Source: Nocardioides coralli
GTDB lineage: Bacteria > Actinomycetota > Actinomycetes > Propionibacteriales > Nocardioidaceae
DNA: 64,000 bases
Direction of reading: 5' to 3'
NCBI RefSeq assembly: GCF_019880385.1
Contig: NZ_CP082273.1
Location: forward strand, 2,542,001-2,606,000
Below the pieces are notes generated by a model. That model was not told the origin of the DNA. It searched no databases and saw nothing but the letters and a program-made list of their open reading frames with translations. Positions 29,234-39,394 of this stretch are shown here, in pieces. The position numbers and the translations under genes were made by a program. How positions within the stretch are numbered: the stretch's first letter is position 1; each line of letters starts with the position of its first letter.

Positions 29234-30892
29234 CTAGGGACGCCGGATCTCGACCGTGGCGCTGCGGCGGGCGGGGCGGACGACGGTGGTGCCGAGGTAG
29301 CGCACGCGCACCCGCCGTGCACCCGGCCGCACGTCGTCGAACACCACGCGCAGCACGCCGTCGACCACCCGACCCGTGACCTCCTGGGACTTGCCGAGGC
29401 GCACCGTGGCCTGGCCCTTCGGGTCCTCGACCCCCGGGGCCGTGACCCGCACGCGGACGACGGCGCGACGGACCCGGCCGACGGTGCGCACCGTCACGTC
29501 CGGGGCGGTGGTGACCACCGTGTCCGGGGCCAGACGGATCGTCTCGGTCCGGTAGCCGGTACGCCGCAGCACGACCTGGGCGGTCACCCGGCGGCCGACG
29601 TCCTCGATGCCGGGGACGTACGTCGGGCCGTCCGCGCCCTCGATCGCGATCCCGTCGCGCAGCCAGACGTGGCTCACCTCGGCGTCGGTGGGCGTGTAGC
29701 TGCCCGGTCGCACCGTCAGCGTGCGGTCGCGCTGGGCTCGTCCGGCGATCCCGAACGGGTCGGAGACGCGGATGAGGCCGGCACGGACCGGCGGGGTCGC
29801 CGTGGTGCTGGCGCGCAGGTTGCGGTAGCCCTCGCGGCGGGAGACCACCGTGGCGGTGATCTCCTTGCGGATCAGGTCCTGACCGAGCTCCAGCGTGCGA
29901 CCGGCCTCGTCGGACAGGCGCTCCCCGTCGGCGTACCAGCGGATCTCGGTGGAGGCGGCGGCCGGCTCGGAGCTGCCGGGGACCACCGTCAGGACCTCGT
30001 CGACCCGGGGGGTGCCCGCGAGGCTCGGCTCGTCGGCCAGTGTCAGCTCCCCCCGCTCCACGCGAGGGCTCTCGGCGCTGGTGGCCGAGCCCGGCTCGTA
30101 GCCCTTGGCGGTCGCGGAGACGCGCACCGTCAGCCGGCTGCGCACGTGCTCGGGGCCGGGGACGAAGGTGGCGTCGGTGGCGCCCGGGATGGCGGTGCCG
30201 TCGGCGAGCCACTGCACGTCGTGGCTCGCGGCGTTGCGCCAGGCCCCGACGTCGGCGGTCACCGGCTCGCCGACCGTGGGCGTGCCGGGCACCGAGGGGG
30301 CCCGGACCAGCTCGACCTCCTCGTCCAGGAAGTGGATGAAGCCGGTCGGCCACCGGCCGCCGTCCTTGGTGACGACGCGCCAGTGGAAGTCGCCGCCCCA
30401 GCTGTCCTCGGAGATGGTGATCTTGCGCTTGCTGTGCACCTGCTCGACGTAGGCGACGTGGCCGCTGGAACCGACGCCGTCGCCGGCGTCCCACCACGCG
30501 ACGGAACCGACCATGGGCGTGTTGTCGGTGATGCCGCGCTTGGCCCGGCCCCAGTTGTAGGCCATGCCCGTGCTGTTCCACGGGCGCTCCGGCGACATGC
30601 CCCGGTCCACGAGCCGGTAGGCCACGTAGTTGGTGCAGTTGTGCCCGGCGTACATCCGCCACCACATCTGGGAGCTCGCCTGCTTGTAGCCGTGGTGCGG
30701 GTAGCCCGCGGAGGCGCACGGGACGTAGCCGGTGCACAGGTACCCGGAGGTCGATCGTGCCGGCGCACCGGCGACGTGGGCGTCGCGGGCGTGGGCCGGG
30801 GCCACCGGAGACAGCACCGCCAGCACCACGGCCAGCAGCACGGCGCCGTGGAGCAGGCGGGGGGACCCGGAGGACCTCGGGGGGGCGGTCAC
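29234..30892 (-). CDS. Secreted CHAP-domain protein with Ig-like repeats
   Basis: Probable cell-wall amidase or endopeptidase (552 aa). A signal peptide (residues ~1-35, ending PAHARD) precedes a CHAP domain with C86 in GHNCTNYVAY and H145 in SSGHVAYVEQV, the expected Cys-His pair. From ~190 to the end there are four to five beta-sandwich repeats with the pattern VxWxxDGxxIxGATxxTYVP, likely wall-binding spacers. The start is a GTG at 30892. A consensus TTGACA lies at 30912-30917 upstream on the same strand. Confidence 0.88.
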   Translation of the reverse strand: MTAPPRSSGSPRLLHGAVLLAVVLAVLSPVAPAHARDAHVAGAPARSTSGYLCTGYVPCASAGYPHHGYKQASSQMWWRMYAGHNCTNYVAYRLVDRGMSPERPWNSTGMAYNWGRAKRGITDNTPMVGSVAWWDAGDGVGSSGHVAYVEQVHSKRKITISEDSWGGDFHWRVVTKDGGRWPTGFIHFLDEEVELVRAPSVPGTPTVGEPVTADVGAWRNAASHDVQWLADGTAIPGATDATFVPGPEHVRSRLTVRVSATAKGYEPGSATSAESPRVERGELTLADEPSLAGTPRVDEVLTVVPGSSEPAAASTEIRWYADGERLSDEAGRTLELGQDLIRKEITATVVSRREGYRNLRASTTATPPVRAGLIRVSDPFGIAGRAQRDRTLTVRPGSYTPTDAEVSHVWLRDGIAIEGADGPTYVPGIEDVGRRVTAQVVLRRTGYRTETIRLAPDTVVTTAPDVTVRTVGRVRRAVVRVRVTAPGVEDPKGQATVRLGKSQEVTGRVVDGVLRVVFDDVRPGARRVRVRYLGTTVVRPARRSATVEIRRP

Positions 30893-30911
30893 AGATCCGT
30901 AGTGAACCGGA

Positions 30912-30917
30912 TGTCAA
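30912..30917 (-). promoter_or_regulatory. Consensus -35 hexamer upstream of the CHAP gene
   Basis: TTGACA on the minus strand, 20 nt before the GTG start. No convincing -10 box is seen at the usual spacing, so the promoter assignment is tentative. Confidence 0.3.
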
Positions 30918-31028
30918 GCAGGCACGCCACGGTTTCACCAAAATTCTCAGGATTCACAACAGTCCCGCTCGTCACAGCCGACAACCCGATGGGGTGCTGC
31001 CCCCGCGCCCGGTGAGAGGATCCCTGCC

Positions 31029-33572
<2,544 letters not shown>

Positions 33573-33611
33573 CGCGGCGTGGTCGAGGGGTGACCCCGCC
33601 CGTGACCAGGC

Positions 33612-34007
33612 TCAGTCGACCCGGGAGTGCAGGGTCTCCTGGGCACGGGCGTGCTCCGCGAGCTGGCCGATCCCGCGGCGGAGACCACTCACGAGGTCGC
33701 CCTCGGCGAAGGCCGAGGTCATCTCCAGGACGGCGAGCTCGACCTCGCGGTCGGTGAGCGAGCGGCGTACGACGTCGCCGGTGACGACCTCGACCGCGCG
33801 GGCGTCCGGGTCGACCATCACCAGGACGCTGCGGGTGGGCGCGACGGCGGCGGCGTGCAGCCGCTGCGCGAACGTGCGCGGGTCTCCCTGGGACCTGCCC
33901 ACGAAGACGGAGAACTCGAAGCGGCAGGTCTGCTCGGCGGCGCGGATCGCCTTGTCGATCTCGTGCCGGTCGCCCGCGGCGAACTCACCAGCTGCCACTG
34001 GCACCAC
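33612..34007 (-). CDS. DUF5130 family protein
   Basis: About 131 aa, soluble. It resembles the C-terminal TPM-type domain seen in actinobacterial DUF5130 proteins, with the core VLVMVDPDARAVEVVTG and a helical tail. These proteins usually sit next to pepN, as here; function is unknown. Several in-frame GTG codons (34007, 34004, 33998) compete as the start and all overlap the upstream membrane-protein gene. Confidence 0.7.
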   Translation of the reverse strand: MVPVAAGEFAAGDRHEIDKAIRAAEQTCRFEFSVFVGRSQGDPRTFAQRLHAAAVAPTRSVLVMVDPDARAVEVVTGDVVRRSLTDREVELAVLEMTSAFAEGDLVSGLRRGIGQLAEHARAQETLHSRVD

Positions 34008-34326
34008 CGGTCGACCCCACCTCGCGCCCGGACTCCAGCTCGCTCGCGCCGGACCGTGGACCGCCGAACCACTGGTCGGGCGTCTCGGCCTCCCCCGGTG
34101 CGACCCGCTCGCCGCGGGCCATGGCCGGCACGTAGACGGCCAGCACGATGAGCAGTCCCACGAGCACGGGGAGCCCCACGACGACGATCAGCAGGTCGAG
34201 GAGCCCGACCTCGGCCGGGTCGCTCCATCCCTCGGGCACGTCAGCGACGGCCGGGGTGGCGGCGAGGAGTGGCACGGTGGCGGCGACGGTCACGAGAGCG
34301 GCGCGACGGATCAGCGGAGCGGACAC
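33985..34326 (-). CDS. Small exported membrane protein of unknown function
   Basis: A 113-aa protein with a signal-like N-terminus (RRAALVTVAATVPLLAATPAVA, positions ~7-28), an acidic linker, a membrane segment at ~45-70 and a polar Gly/Ser-rich tail. The GTG start at 34326 follows a TATCCT box by 7 nt. It overlaps the start of the DUF5130 gene by about 20 bp, so the two are probably coupled. No family recognised. Confidence 0.65.
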   Translation of the reverse strand: MSAPLIRRAALVTVAATVPLLAATPAVADVPEGWSDPAEVGLLDLLIVVVGLPVLVGLLIVLAVYVPAMARGERVAPGEAETPDQWFGGPRSGASELESGREVGSTGGASGSW

Positions 34327-34333
34327 GCGGCCG

Positions 34334-34339
34334 AGGATA
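34334..34339 (-). promoter_or_regulatory. -10 box of the small membrane protein gene (leaderless GTG)
   Basis: TATCCT on the minus strand, 7 nt before the GTG at 34326. Confidence 0.55.
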
Positions 34340-34451
34340 TCGGACCCGCTCGCCGGGGCAGCGCCTCGTCCCGCGCGTCCCGCGCGCGTCGATCTCGTCA
34401 CACCCCACGCTGAGCGGTGCCGCGCCGACTGGATCACGTGAGCAGCATCGA

Positions 34452-34457
34452 CATACT
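34452..34457 (+). promoter_or_regulatory. -10 box of mscS (leaderless)
   Basis: CATACT, 7 nt before the ATG at 34465. The GGAGG that follows is only 2 nt from the ATG, too close for a normal Shine-Dalgarno. Confidence 0.5.
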
Positions 34458-34464
34458 GGAGGCC

Positions 34465-35496
34465 ATGTTCGACCTCGAAGTGTCAGACCCCTGCACGAAC
34501 GACGAGATCGTCTGCGACTACGTGCACCGCGTCACCGGCAGCGACACCGCGGCCTTCGTCGCCGACACGATCGTCGGCGTCCCCCTGGCGCTGCTCGGTC
34601 TCCTGCTCCTCGGTCTCGTGATCCGCTGGGTGCTGCACCGCCTGGTCGACCGGCTGGTGAAGCGTGCCGAAGGCGGCGTGCTGCCGGAGCGGGTGGGCCG
34701 GATGTCGCTGGGGTCGCTCGGGATGAAGCGAGCGAGCACCCCCCGCGACATGGCTGCTGCGACCCGACGGGTCCAGCGCGCCCAGACCATGGGGTCGCTG
34801 CTCAAGAGCATCGTCACCGGAGTGCTCGTCGCCGTCTTCGGCACCATGATGCTGGCCGAGATCGGCGTCAACGTCGGACCCATCATCGCCAGCGCCGGCA
34901 TCGTCGGCATCGCCCTGGGCTTCGGCGCGCAGAGCCTGGTCAGCGACTTCCTCTCCGGCATCTTCATGATCTTCGAGGATCAGTACGGCGTGGGCGACGT
35001 CGTCGACCTCGGGGAGGCGATCGGCACCGTCGAGGCGGTCAGCCTGCGCGTGACCCGCGTCCGCGACGTCAACGGCACCGTCTGGTACGTCCGCAACGGC
35101 GAGATCATGCGGGTCGGCAACATGAGCCAGAACTGGGCCCGGACGGTCCTCGACGTCACGGTGGGCTACCACGAGGACCTGGCGCGGGTGAAGCGCGTGC
35201 TGCAGGAGGTGGCCCACGACCTCTGGGAGGACGAGGAGTACAAGGGCCTCGTCATCGAGGAGCCGGAGGTGTGGGGCGTGCAGGACCTGGCGGCCGACGG
35301 CGTCGCGGTCCGGGTCACGCTCAAGACCGCGCCACTGGAGCAGTGGGCCGTCGCGCGCGAGATGCGGCAGCGGATCAAGGCGCGCTTCGACCACGAGGGC
35401 ATCGAGATCCCGTTCCCCCAGCGCGTGGTCTGGCACCGGGACACCGAGAGCGCGCCGGGCGAGCCCACCGACCCGACCACGGCCGACCGCGCCTGA
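34465..35496 (+). CDS. mscS: Mechanosensitive ion channel, MscS family
   Basis: Small-conductance tension-gated channel (343 aa). A membrane segment at ~35-55, further helices at ~110-135, and the pore-lining helix with the Gly/Ala pattern ASAGIVGIALGFGAQSLVSDF (residues ~145-165) are followed by the beta domain (VGDVVDLGEAIGTVEAVSLRVT) and the C-terminal alpha/beta vestibule. The start MFDLEVS is preferred over a GTG at 34438 because of the -10 spacing. It acts in release of solutes on hypo-osmotic shock. Confidence 0.92.
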   Translation: MFDLEVSDPCTNDEIVCDYVHRVTGSDTAAFVADTIVGVPLALLGLLLLGLVIRWVLHRLVDRLVKRAEGGVLPERVGRMSLGSLGMKRASTPRDMAAATRRVQRAQTMGSLLKSIVTGVLVAVFGTMMLAEIGVNVGPIIASAGIVGIALGFGAQSLVSDFLSGIFMIFEDQYGVGDVVDLGEAIGTVEAVSLRVTRVRDVNGTVWYVRNGEIMRVGNMSQNWARTVLDVTVGYHEDLARVKRVLQEVAHDLWEDEEYKGLVIEEPEVWGVQDLAADGVAVRVTLKTAPLEQWAVAREMRQRIKARFDHEGIEIPFPQRVVWHRDTESAPGEPTDPTTADRA

Positions 35497-35506
35497 CGGC
35501 GGGCTC

Positions 35507-36220
35507 CTAGGGGACCGCGGGCTCGCCCGTGGCGGCCTCGCACAGCCAGCCGGCGAACAGCTCGTCGGTCAGGAACCTCGTCATGGGGGCGTCGTCGTAC
35601 TCCGTGGTCCGCCCGTCGACGGTGACACGACCGGAGAAGCTCGCGGGCTCGAAGTCGGGCTCGACGAGCGTTCCCACCGCCCGGAAGACGGAGGCGCCGC
35701 GACGCGGTCGCACGTCCCAGAGGACCCCCCGCGACGTCTGGGTGACGGTGTCGAGGTCGCCCGGGACGTCGAAGTCGTACGAGTAGCGGACCCTGGTGCG
35801 GATCGTCGCGGTGGCCGGACCCCGCGCGGAGGTGCTCACGGCGTCGACGTCGTGCGTGCGGTTCCGACGCGCGTAGTTGCGGTAGTCGTGGTCGAAGAGC
35901 AGGCGCTGGTGGCGGTGCTCGGTGCGGCGGCCCCACAACGGGACCGCGCAGGGCCACGACGCGGGCTCCCAGGCGCTCGCCTCCTTCAGCTCTCCCGTAC
36001 AGACGGGTCCGGTGCGACGCTCCGTGCAGGTCCAGGGCTCGAAGCGCTCGTGCAGCGGCGGCACGAGCTTCGCCTGGTCCACGGCGGTGCCGTCCGGCTT
36101 CTCGGCAGCCGGTGCGGCGGCGGGTGTGCCCTGGCAGGACGTCAGCAGCAGCAGTGCCGTGAGTCCCGTCGCCAGCAGCAGGTGAGGTGTCCTCCGGGTT
36201 CCCATGGTCGCTCCTGTCAT
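35507..36220 (-). CDS. Putative lipoprotein in the ECF sigma unit
   Basis: About 237 aa with a lipoprotein signal peptide: hydrophobic core LLLATGLTALLLL then the lipobox LTSC, then a Pro/Ala linker. The mature part has several Cys and Trp residues and resembles no family I know. Two ATGs (36220 and 36205) both have an AGGAG sequence at good spacing. It is preceded by the same promoter motif as the sigma gene, so it is probably a member of that regulon as well as its neighbour. Confidence 0.75.
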   Translation of the reverse strand: MTGATMGTRRTPHLLLATGLTALLLLTSCQGTPAAAPAAEKPDGTAVDQAKLVPPLHERFEPWTCTERRTGPVCTGELKEASAWEPASWPCAVPLWGRRTEHRHQRLLFDHDYRNYARRNRTHDVDAVSTSARGPATATIRTRVRYSYDFDVPGDLDTVTQTSRGVLWDVRPRRGASVFRAVGTLVEPDFEPASFSGRVTVDGRTTEYDDAPMTRFLTDELFAGWLCEAATGEPAVP

Positions 36221-36234
36221 GTCGGTGCTCCTAG

Positions 36235-36262
36235 ACAGGAAGCAGCGGTGGCGCCGGTTGAC
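36235..36262 (-). promoter_or_regulatory. Predicted ECF sigma promoter of the lipoprotein gene
   Basis: GTCAACC, ten variable bases, then CTGCTTCCTGT. The same layout and spacing is found upstream of the sigma gene at 37428-37455. Start of transcription is expected about 8 nt before the ATG at 36220. Confidence 0.7.
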
Positions 36263-36297
36263 GTGGCGACCGATCTGATTGCGCAGCCGCTGAGTGA

Positions 36298-36930
36298 TCA
36301 GTTCCGGCGCGTCCAGGCGCCTTCCATCACGAGGCGCTCGTCGTCGTCGGGCTCCGCTCGTCGGACGAACCTCAGGGTGACCAGCTCGCCCTCGACGGAC
36401 ACGCGGAAGACGCCGGTGCATCCGGGGCAACCGGGCGCCTCGCTCCGCGTCACGAGTCGTCCCCGCTCGTAGCGCAACGTCCCGAAGTCACCCACCCTCA
36501 TGGGTTTCCGCGGCCGGGCCTGGCGCAGCGTCCAGTCCTGGCCGCGCACGACCAGCTCGAGCCGAAGCCGACCCTCGGGGCCCAGACGCCTGCTCGCGAC
36601 GGTGACGTCGATCCCGCGTCGTCGCGCCTCGGCCAGCGTCACGACGCGGACGTAGACACCGTCGGCGATCACGTCCCCGGGTGCGGCGTCGACGTCGTCG
36701 CTCCCGCGTGTCGGCCCTGGGTTCACGGGATCGGCGCCGCCGTCGCCGGGTCCCAGCGTCGCCAGCAGCACCAGGCAGGCGACGACCACCGACGCGGCGG
36801 CGCTGGTGCGGCCGAGGACCGCGCTCCGCCGCCGGCGCCGGTGGACCCGGTCGAGGTTCCGCTCGACGGCAGGAGCGACCGACCACGCGTTGTCGGCAAG
36901 GCCACGTCGGAGTCGTTCGTCAACGGACAT
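36298..36930 (-). CDS. Membrane protein, probable anti-sigma factor
   Basis: A 210-aa protein with an N-terminal cytoplasmic region, one membrane segment (residues ~38-60) and an extracytoplasmic domain. Its start overlaps the sigma gene by 11 bp, the usual arrangement for an ECF sigma and its membrane regulator. There is no zinc HxxxCxxC anti-sigma motif, so the anti-sigma role is inferred from position and topology only. A CPGC pair near residue 172 could be redox-active. Confidence 0.65.
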   Translation of the reverse strand: MSVDERLRRGLADNAWSVAPAVERNLDRVHRRRRRSAVLGRTSAAASVVVACLVLLATLGPGDGGADPVNPGPTRGSDDVDAAPGDVIADGVYVRVVTLAEARRRGIDVTVASRRLGPEGRLRLELVVRGQDWTLRQARPRKPMRVGDFGTLRYERGRLVTRSEAPGCPGCTGVFRVSVEGELVTLRFVRRAEPDDDERLVMEGAWTRRN

Positions 36931-37405
36931 CGGGTTCCACCGCCTCTCCCAGTAGCTCCGCCAGCCGGATCCGGGCCCGGTGCAGGTGCTGCTTCACCGT
37001 GGACTCGGACACCTGCAGGATCAGCGCGATCTCCTGCACCGGGCGGTCGTCCCAGTAGTAGAGGACGACCGCCGCCCGTTGCCGGGGCGCCAACGACGCG
37101 ACGGCACGGGCGACGTCGGGGTCGGGCAACACCGCGTCGATCCCGTGGACCGACCGCGACTCCTTCTCGCGGCGCCGCGACTCCCGCCGCGCGTCCTGGA
37201 CCGCCAGCCGGATCGCCACGCGACGCACCCACGCGTCCGGGCGCTCGTACTGGGAGACCGTGCGCCACTTGCGCGCCATCTGCAGAAACGCGTCCTGCGT
37301 CAGCTCCTCGGCGCGAGCCCAGTCGCGGACGATCAGGAAGACGGTCCGCTGCAGGCGCGGGAAGGTCGCCCGGAAGTACCAGTCATAGTCCGCCTCGCCC
37401 CGCAT
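36920..37405 (-). CDS. ECF sigma factor, SigE-family
   Basis: Alternative sigma factor (161 aa) with region 2 (RDWARAEELTQDAFLQMARKW, ~residues 27-47) and region 4 (DRPVQEIALILQVSESTVKQHLHRAR helix-turn-helix, ~120-146). Short length and the LYYWDD pattern fit the actinobacterial SigE (TIGR02983-like) group. The ATG at 37405 has a GGAGG Shine-Dalgarno. It likely reads its own promoter at 37428-37455 and the lipoprotein promoter at 36235-36262. The inducing signal is unknown. Confidence 0.88.
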   Translation of the reverse strand: MRGEADYDWYFRATFPRLQRTVFLIVRDWARAEELTQDAFLQMARKWRTVSQYERPDAWVRRVAIRLAVQDARRESRRREKESRSVHGIDAVLPDPDVARAVASLAPRQRAAVVLYYWDDRPVQEIALILQVSESTVKQHLHRARIRLAELLGEAVEPDVR

Positions 37406-37427
37406 CGCGCCTCCGTCTCACTGTCGT

Positions 37428-37455
37428 ACAGGATGCAGGACGGCTCCGGGTTGAC
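37428..37455 (-). promoter_or_regulatory. Predicted autoregulatory ECF sigma promoter
   Basis: GTCAACC, ten variable bases, then CTGCATCCTGT, 22 nt before the sigma gene ATG. It matches the lipoprotein promoter in both boxes with identical 10-base spacing. Confidence 0.7.
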
Positions 37456-37506
37456 ACGGCGCAGCGCGAATCTTCCTGACGCCGCGCCGGTCGGGGCAGG
37501 TCGGGC

Positions 37507-37932
37507 TCAGGCCAGCGACGCCTCCAGCGTGATCGTGGTGCCGGTGAGCGCCTTGCTGACCGGGCAGTTGGCCTTGGCGCCCTCGGCGAGCTCGGTGAAC
37601 TTCTCCTCGTCGATGCCCTCGACCGTCCCCCGCACCCGGAGGGTGATGCCGGTGATGCCGGGTCCCGGGGTGAACTCCACCTCGGCCGTGGTGTCGAGCG
37701 CGGACGCCGGGGTGTCGTTGTCGGCGAGCGCCTTGGAGAGCGCCATCGAGAAGCACGACGAGTGCGCCGCGGCGATGAGCTCCTCCGGGCTGGTCTTGCC
37801 GCCCGGCTCCTCGGCGCGCGCCGGCCAGCTCACGTCGTAGGTGCCGAGTCCCGACGACTCGAGGGTGACCTTGCCGGCACCCTCGAACAGGGTGCCTTCC
37901 CAGTGCGTCGACGCGGTGCGGGTCGTGGGCAT
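37507..37932 (-). CDS. osmC: OsmC-family peroxidase
   Basis: Thiol-dependent organic hydroperoxide reductase (141 aa). The two reactive cysteines lie in AAAHSSCFSMALS (near residue 60) and ANCPVSKAL (near residue 124), as expected for OsmC/Ohr proteins; the order and context favour the OsmC branch. Start ATG at 37932 with a strong Shine-Dalgarno (AGGAGG, 8 nt). Cytoplasmic. Confidence 0.92.
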   Translation of the reverse strand: MPTTRTASTHWEGTLFEGAGKVTLESSGLGTYDVSWPARAEEPGGKTSPEELIAAAHSSCFSMALSKALADNDTPASALDTTAEVEFTPGPGITGITLRVRGTVEGIDEEKFTELAEGAKANCPVSKALTGTTITLEASLA

Positions 37933-38024
37933 GCTGCCGTCCTCCTGTGGGTGGTCTGGTGTGCAGCGCGAGTCTTGCACGCCCCCCGTCCGGACTCCGT
38001 GGACGGACTTTGCAGAATGGACCG

Positions 38025-38399
38025 GTGACCACGTTCTACGAGGAGATCGGCGGCTTCGAGACGTTCCGCCGGATCGTCGCGAGGTTCTACGAGGGCGTGG
38101 CGACCGACGACGTGCTGCGACCGCTCTACCCGGAGGAGGACCTCGGGCCGGCCGAGGAGCGGTTCCTGCTCTTCCTGGTGCAGTACTGGGGCGGGCCGAC
38201 GACGTACTCGGACACCCGGGGCCACCCGCGGCTGCGGATGCGGCACGCGCCGTTCGCGGTGACTCCGGCGGCGAAGGAGCGGTGGCTGGTCCACTTCCGG
38301 GCCGGCCTCGACGAGGTGGAGCTGTCGCCCGAGCAGGACGCGCGGTTCTGGGACTACGTCACCCACGCCGCGCAGTTCATGGTCAACTCGTTCGAGTAG
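38025..38399 (+). CDS. glbO: Group II truncated hemoglobin
   Basis: Heme protein (124 aa) of the trHbO group. It starts TTFYEEIGGFETFRRIV and has the family motifs QYWGGP and GHPRLRMRH, the latter containing the proximal histidine. Roles suggested for the group are O2/NO chemistry near the membrane. The start is a GTG at 38025 with no Shine-Dalgarno and a CAGAAT box 6 nt upstream. Its 3' end overlaps the convergent thioesterase gene by 17 bp. Confidence 0.93.
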   Translation: MTTFYEEIGGFETFRRIVARFYEGVATDDVLRPLYPEEDLGPAEERFLLFLVQYWGGPTTYSDTRGHPRLRMRHAPFAVTPAAKERWLVHFRAGLDEVELSPEQDARFWDYVTHAAQFMVNSFE

Positions 38400-39249
38400 C
38401 CGCCGCCACCCGTTCCCGGTAGGCCGCCGGCGGCGGGGTGGGGCGGCCGGTCGCCGGGTCGACGAAGACCACGACCACCCGGGCCCGCGACAGCACCGTG
38501 TCGCCGTCGCAGATCTCCGACTCGATGGTTGTCGAGGTCCGGCCGAGGCGCGATACCCACGACCACGCCTCGTACGGCTGGTCGCGGAAGAGGATCGGGA
38601 CGCGGTAGTCCACGTCGGTCTGCGCGACCACCACCGAGGCCCCCGGGTCCTCCGGCAGCCCCTCGCCCAGCCGCGCCATCAGCAGCAGCCGCGCCTCCTG
38701 GAAGTACTCGAAGTACTTCACGTTGTTGACGTGTCCGTAGACGTCGACGTCGGAGAACCTGACGTGGACCCGGTAGGCACCGGGGTCCTCCCGGACCGGC
38801 GTCGGCGTCGCCGCGGTCCGCACCGGCTCACCGGGCTCGAGGTAGGCCGTGAGCGTCTCCTTCTCCTCCGCCGTGAGCCTCCGGGGCCGCTCGGTCTCGA
38901 AGACGTAGGGGGTGAGCAACGTGCTGGCCCGGGCGTGCACCTGACGCTCTCCGTCGGTCTCGGAGAACACCTCGTAGGCGAGGGTGAACGACGCCGCCCT
39001 GACCTCGGTCACCCAGACCTCGATGTGCACCGGGCGGAACCGGAAGGTCAGCGGGGAGACGAACTGCACCTCGTGCCGCACCACCACCACGCCTTCGGCC
39101 AGACCGCCCTGCGGACGGGCGGACGGGCCGTGGTGGCGCAGCAGGTCGACCCGGGCCTCCTGCAGGTAGTCCACGTAGACGACGTTGTTGACGTGTCCCA
39201 GCAGGTCCAGGTCGGCCCAGCGCATGGGGCACTCGTAGACGTGGCGCAC
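38383..39249 (-). CDS. Acyl-CoA thioesterase with two hotdog domains
   Basis: Fusion of two 4HBT hotdog domains (288 aa). Each half carries the catalytic pattern: DLDLLGHVNNVVYVDYLQEAR in the first (residues ~14-34) and DVDVYGHVNNVKYFEYFQEAR in the second (~165-185), so the gene looks like an internal duplication. Hydrolyses acyl-CoA; chain length not known. The GTG at 39249 is the likely start; upstream in-frame sequence is not conserved in character. Confidence 0.88.
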   Translation of the reverse strand: MRHVYECPMRWADLDLLGHVNNVVYVDYLQEARVDLLRHHGPSARPQGGLAEGVVVVRHEVQFVSPLTFRFRPVHIEVWVTEVRAASFTLAYEVFSETDGERQVHARASTLLTPYVFETERPRRLTAEEKETLTAYLEPGEPVRTAATPTPVREDPGAYRVHVRFSDVDVYGHVNNVKYFEYFQEARLLLMARLGEGLPEDPGASVVVAQTDVDYRVPILFRDQPYEAWSWVSRLGRTSTTIESEICDGDTVLSRARVVVVFVDPATGRPTPPPAAYRERVAAATRTS

Positions 39250-39355
39250 GGGAGCGATGCTGCCAGAGGCGTCGCCGGACCCCGGGCAGCGGACCGGGCC
39301 CTCCGGGGGCGCGACGGCAGACCCGAGGCGGGCCGCCGGCACCACAGCCACCAAC

Positions 39356-39361
39356 TACGCT
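39356..39361 (+). promoter_or_regulatory. -10 box of the thiolase-MarR pair
   Basis: TACGCT about 34 nt before the thiolase ATG, leaving a short leader with a GGAG Shine-Dalgarno. Confidence 0.4.
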
Positions 39362-39394
39362 GGGCACACACCGTCGTCACAGATCGGAGCCGTC

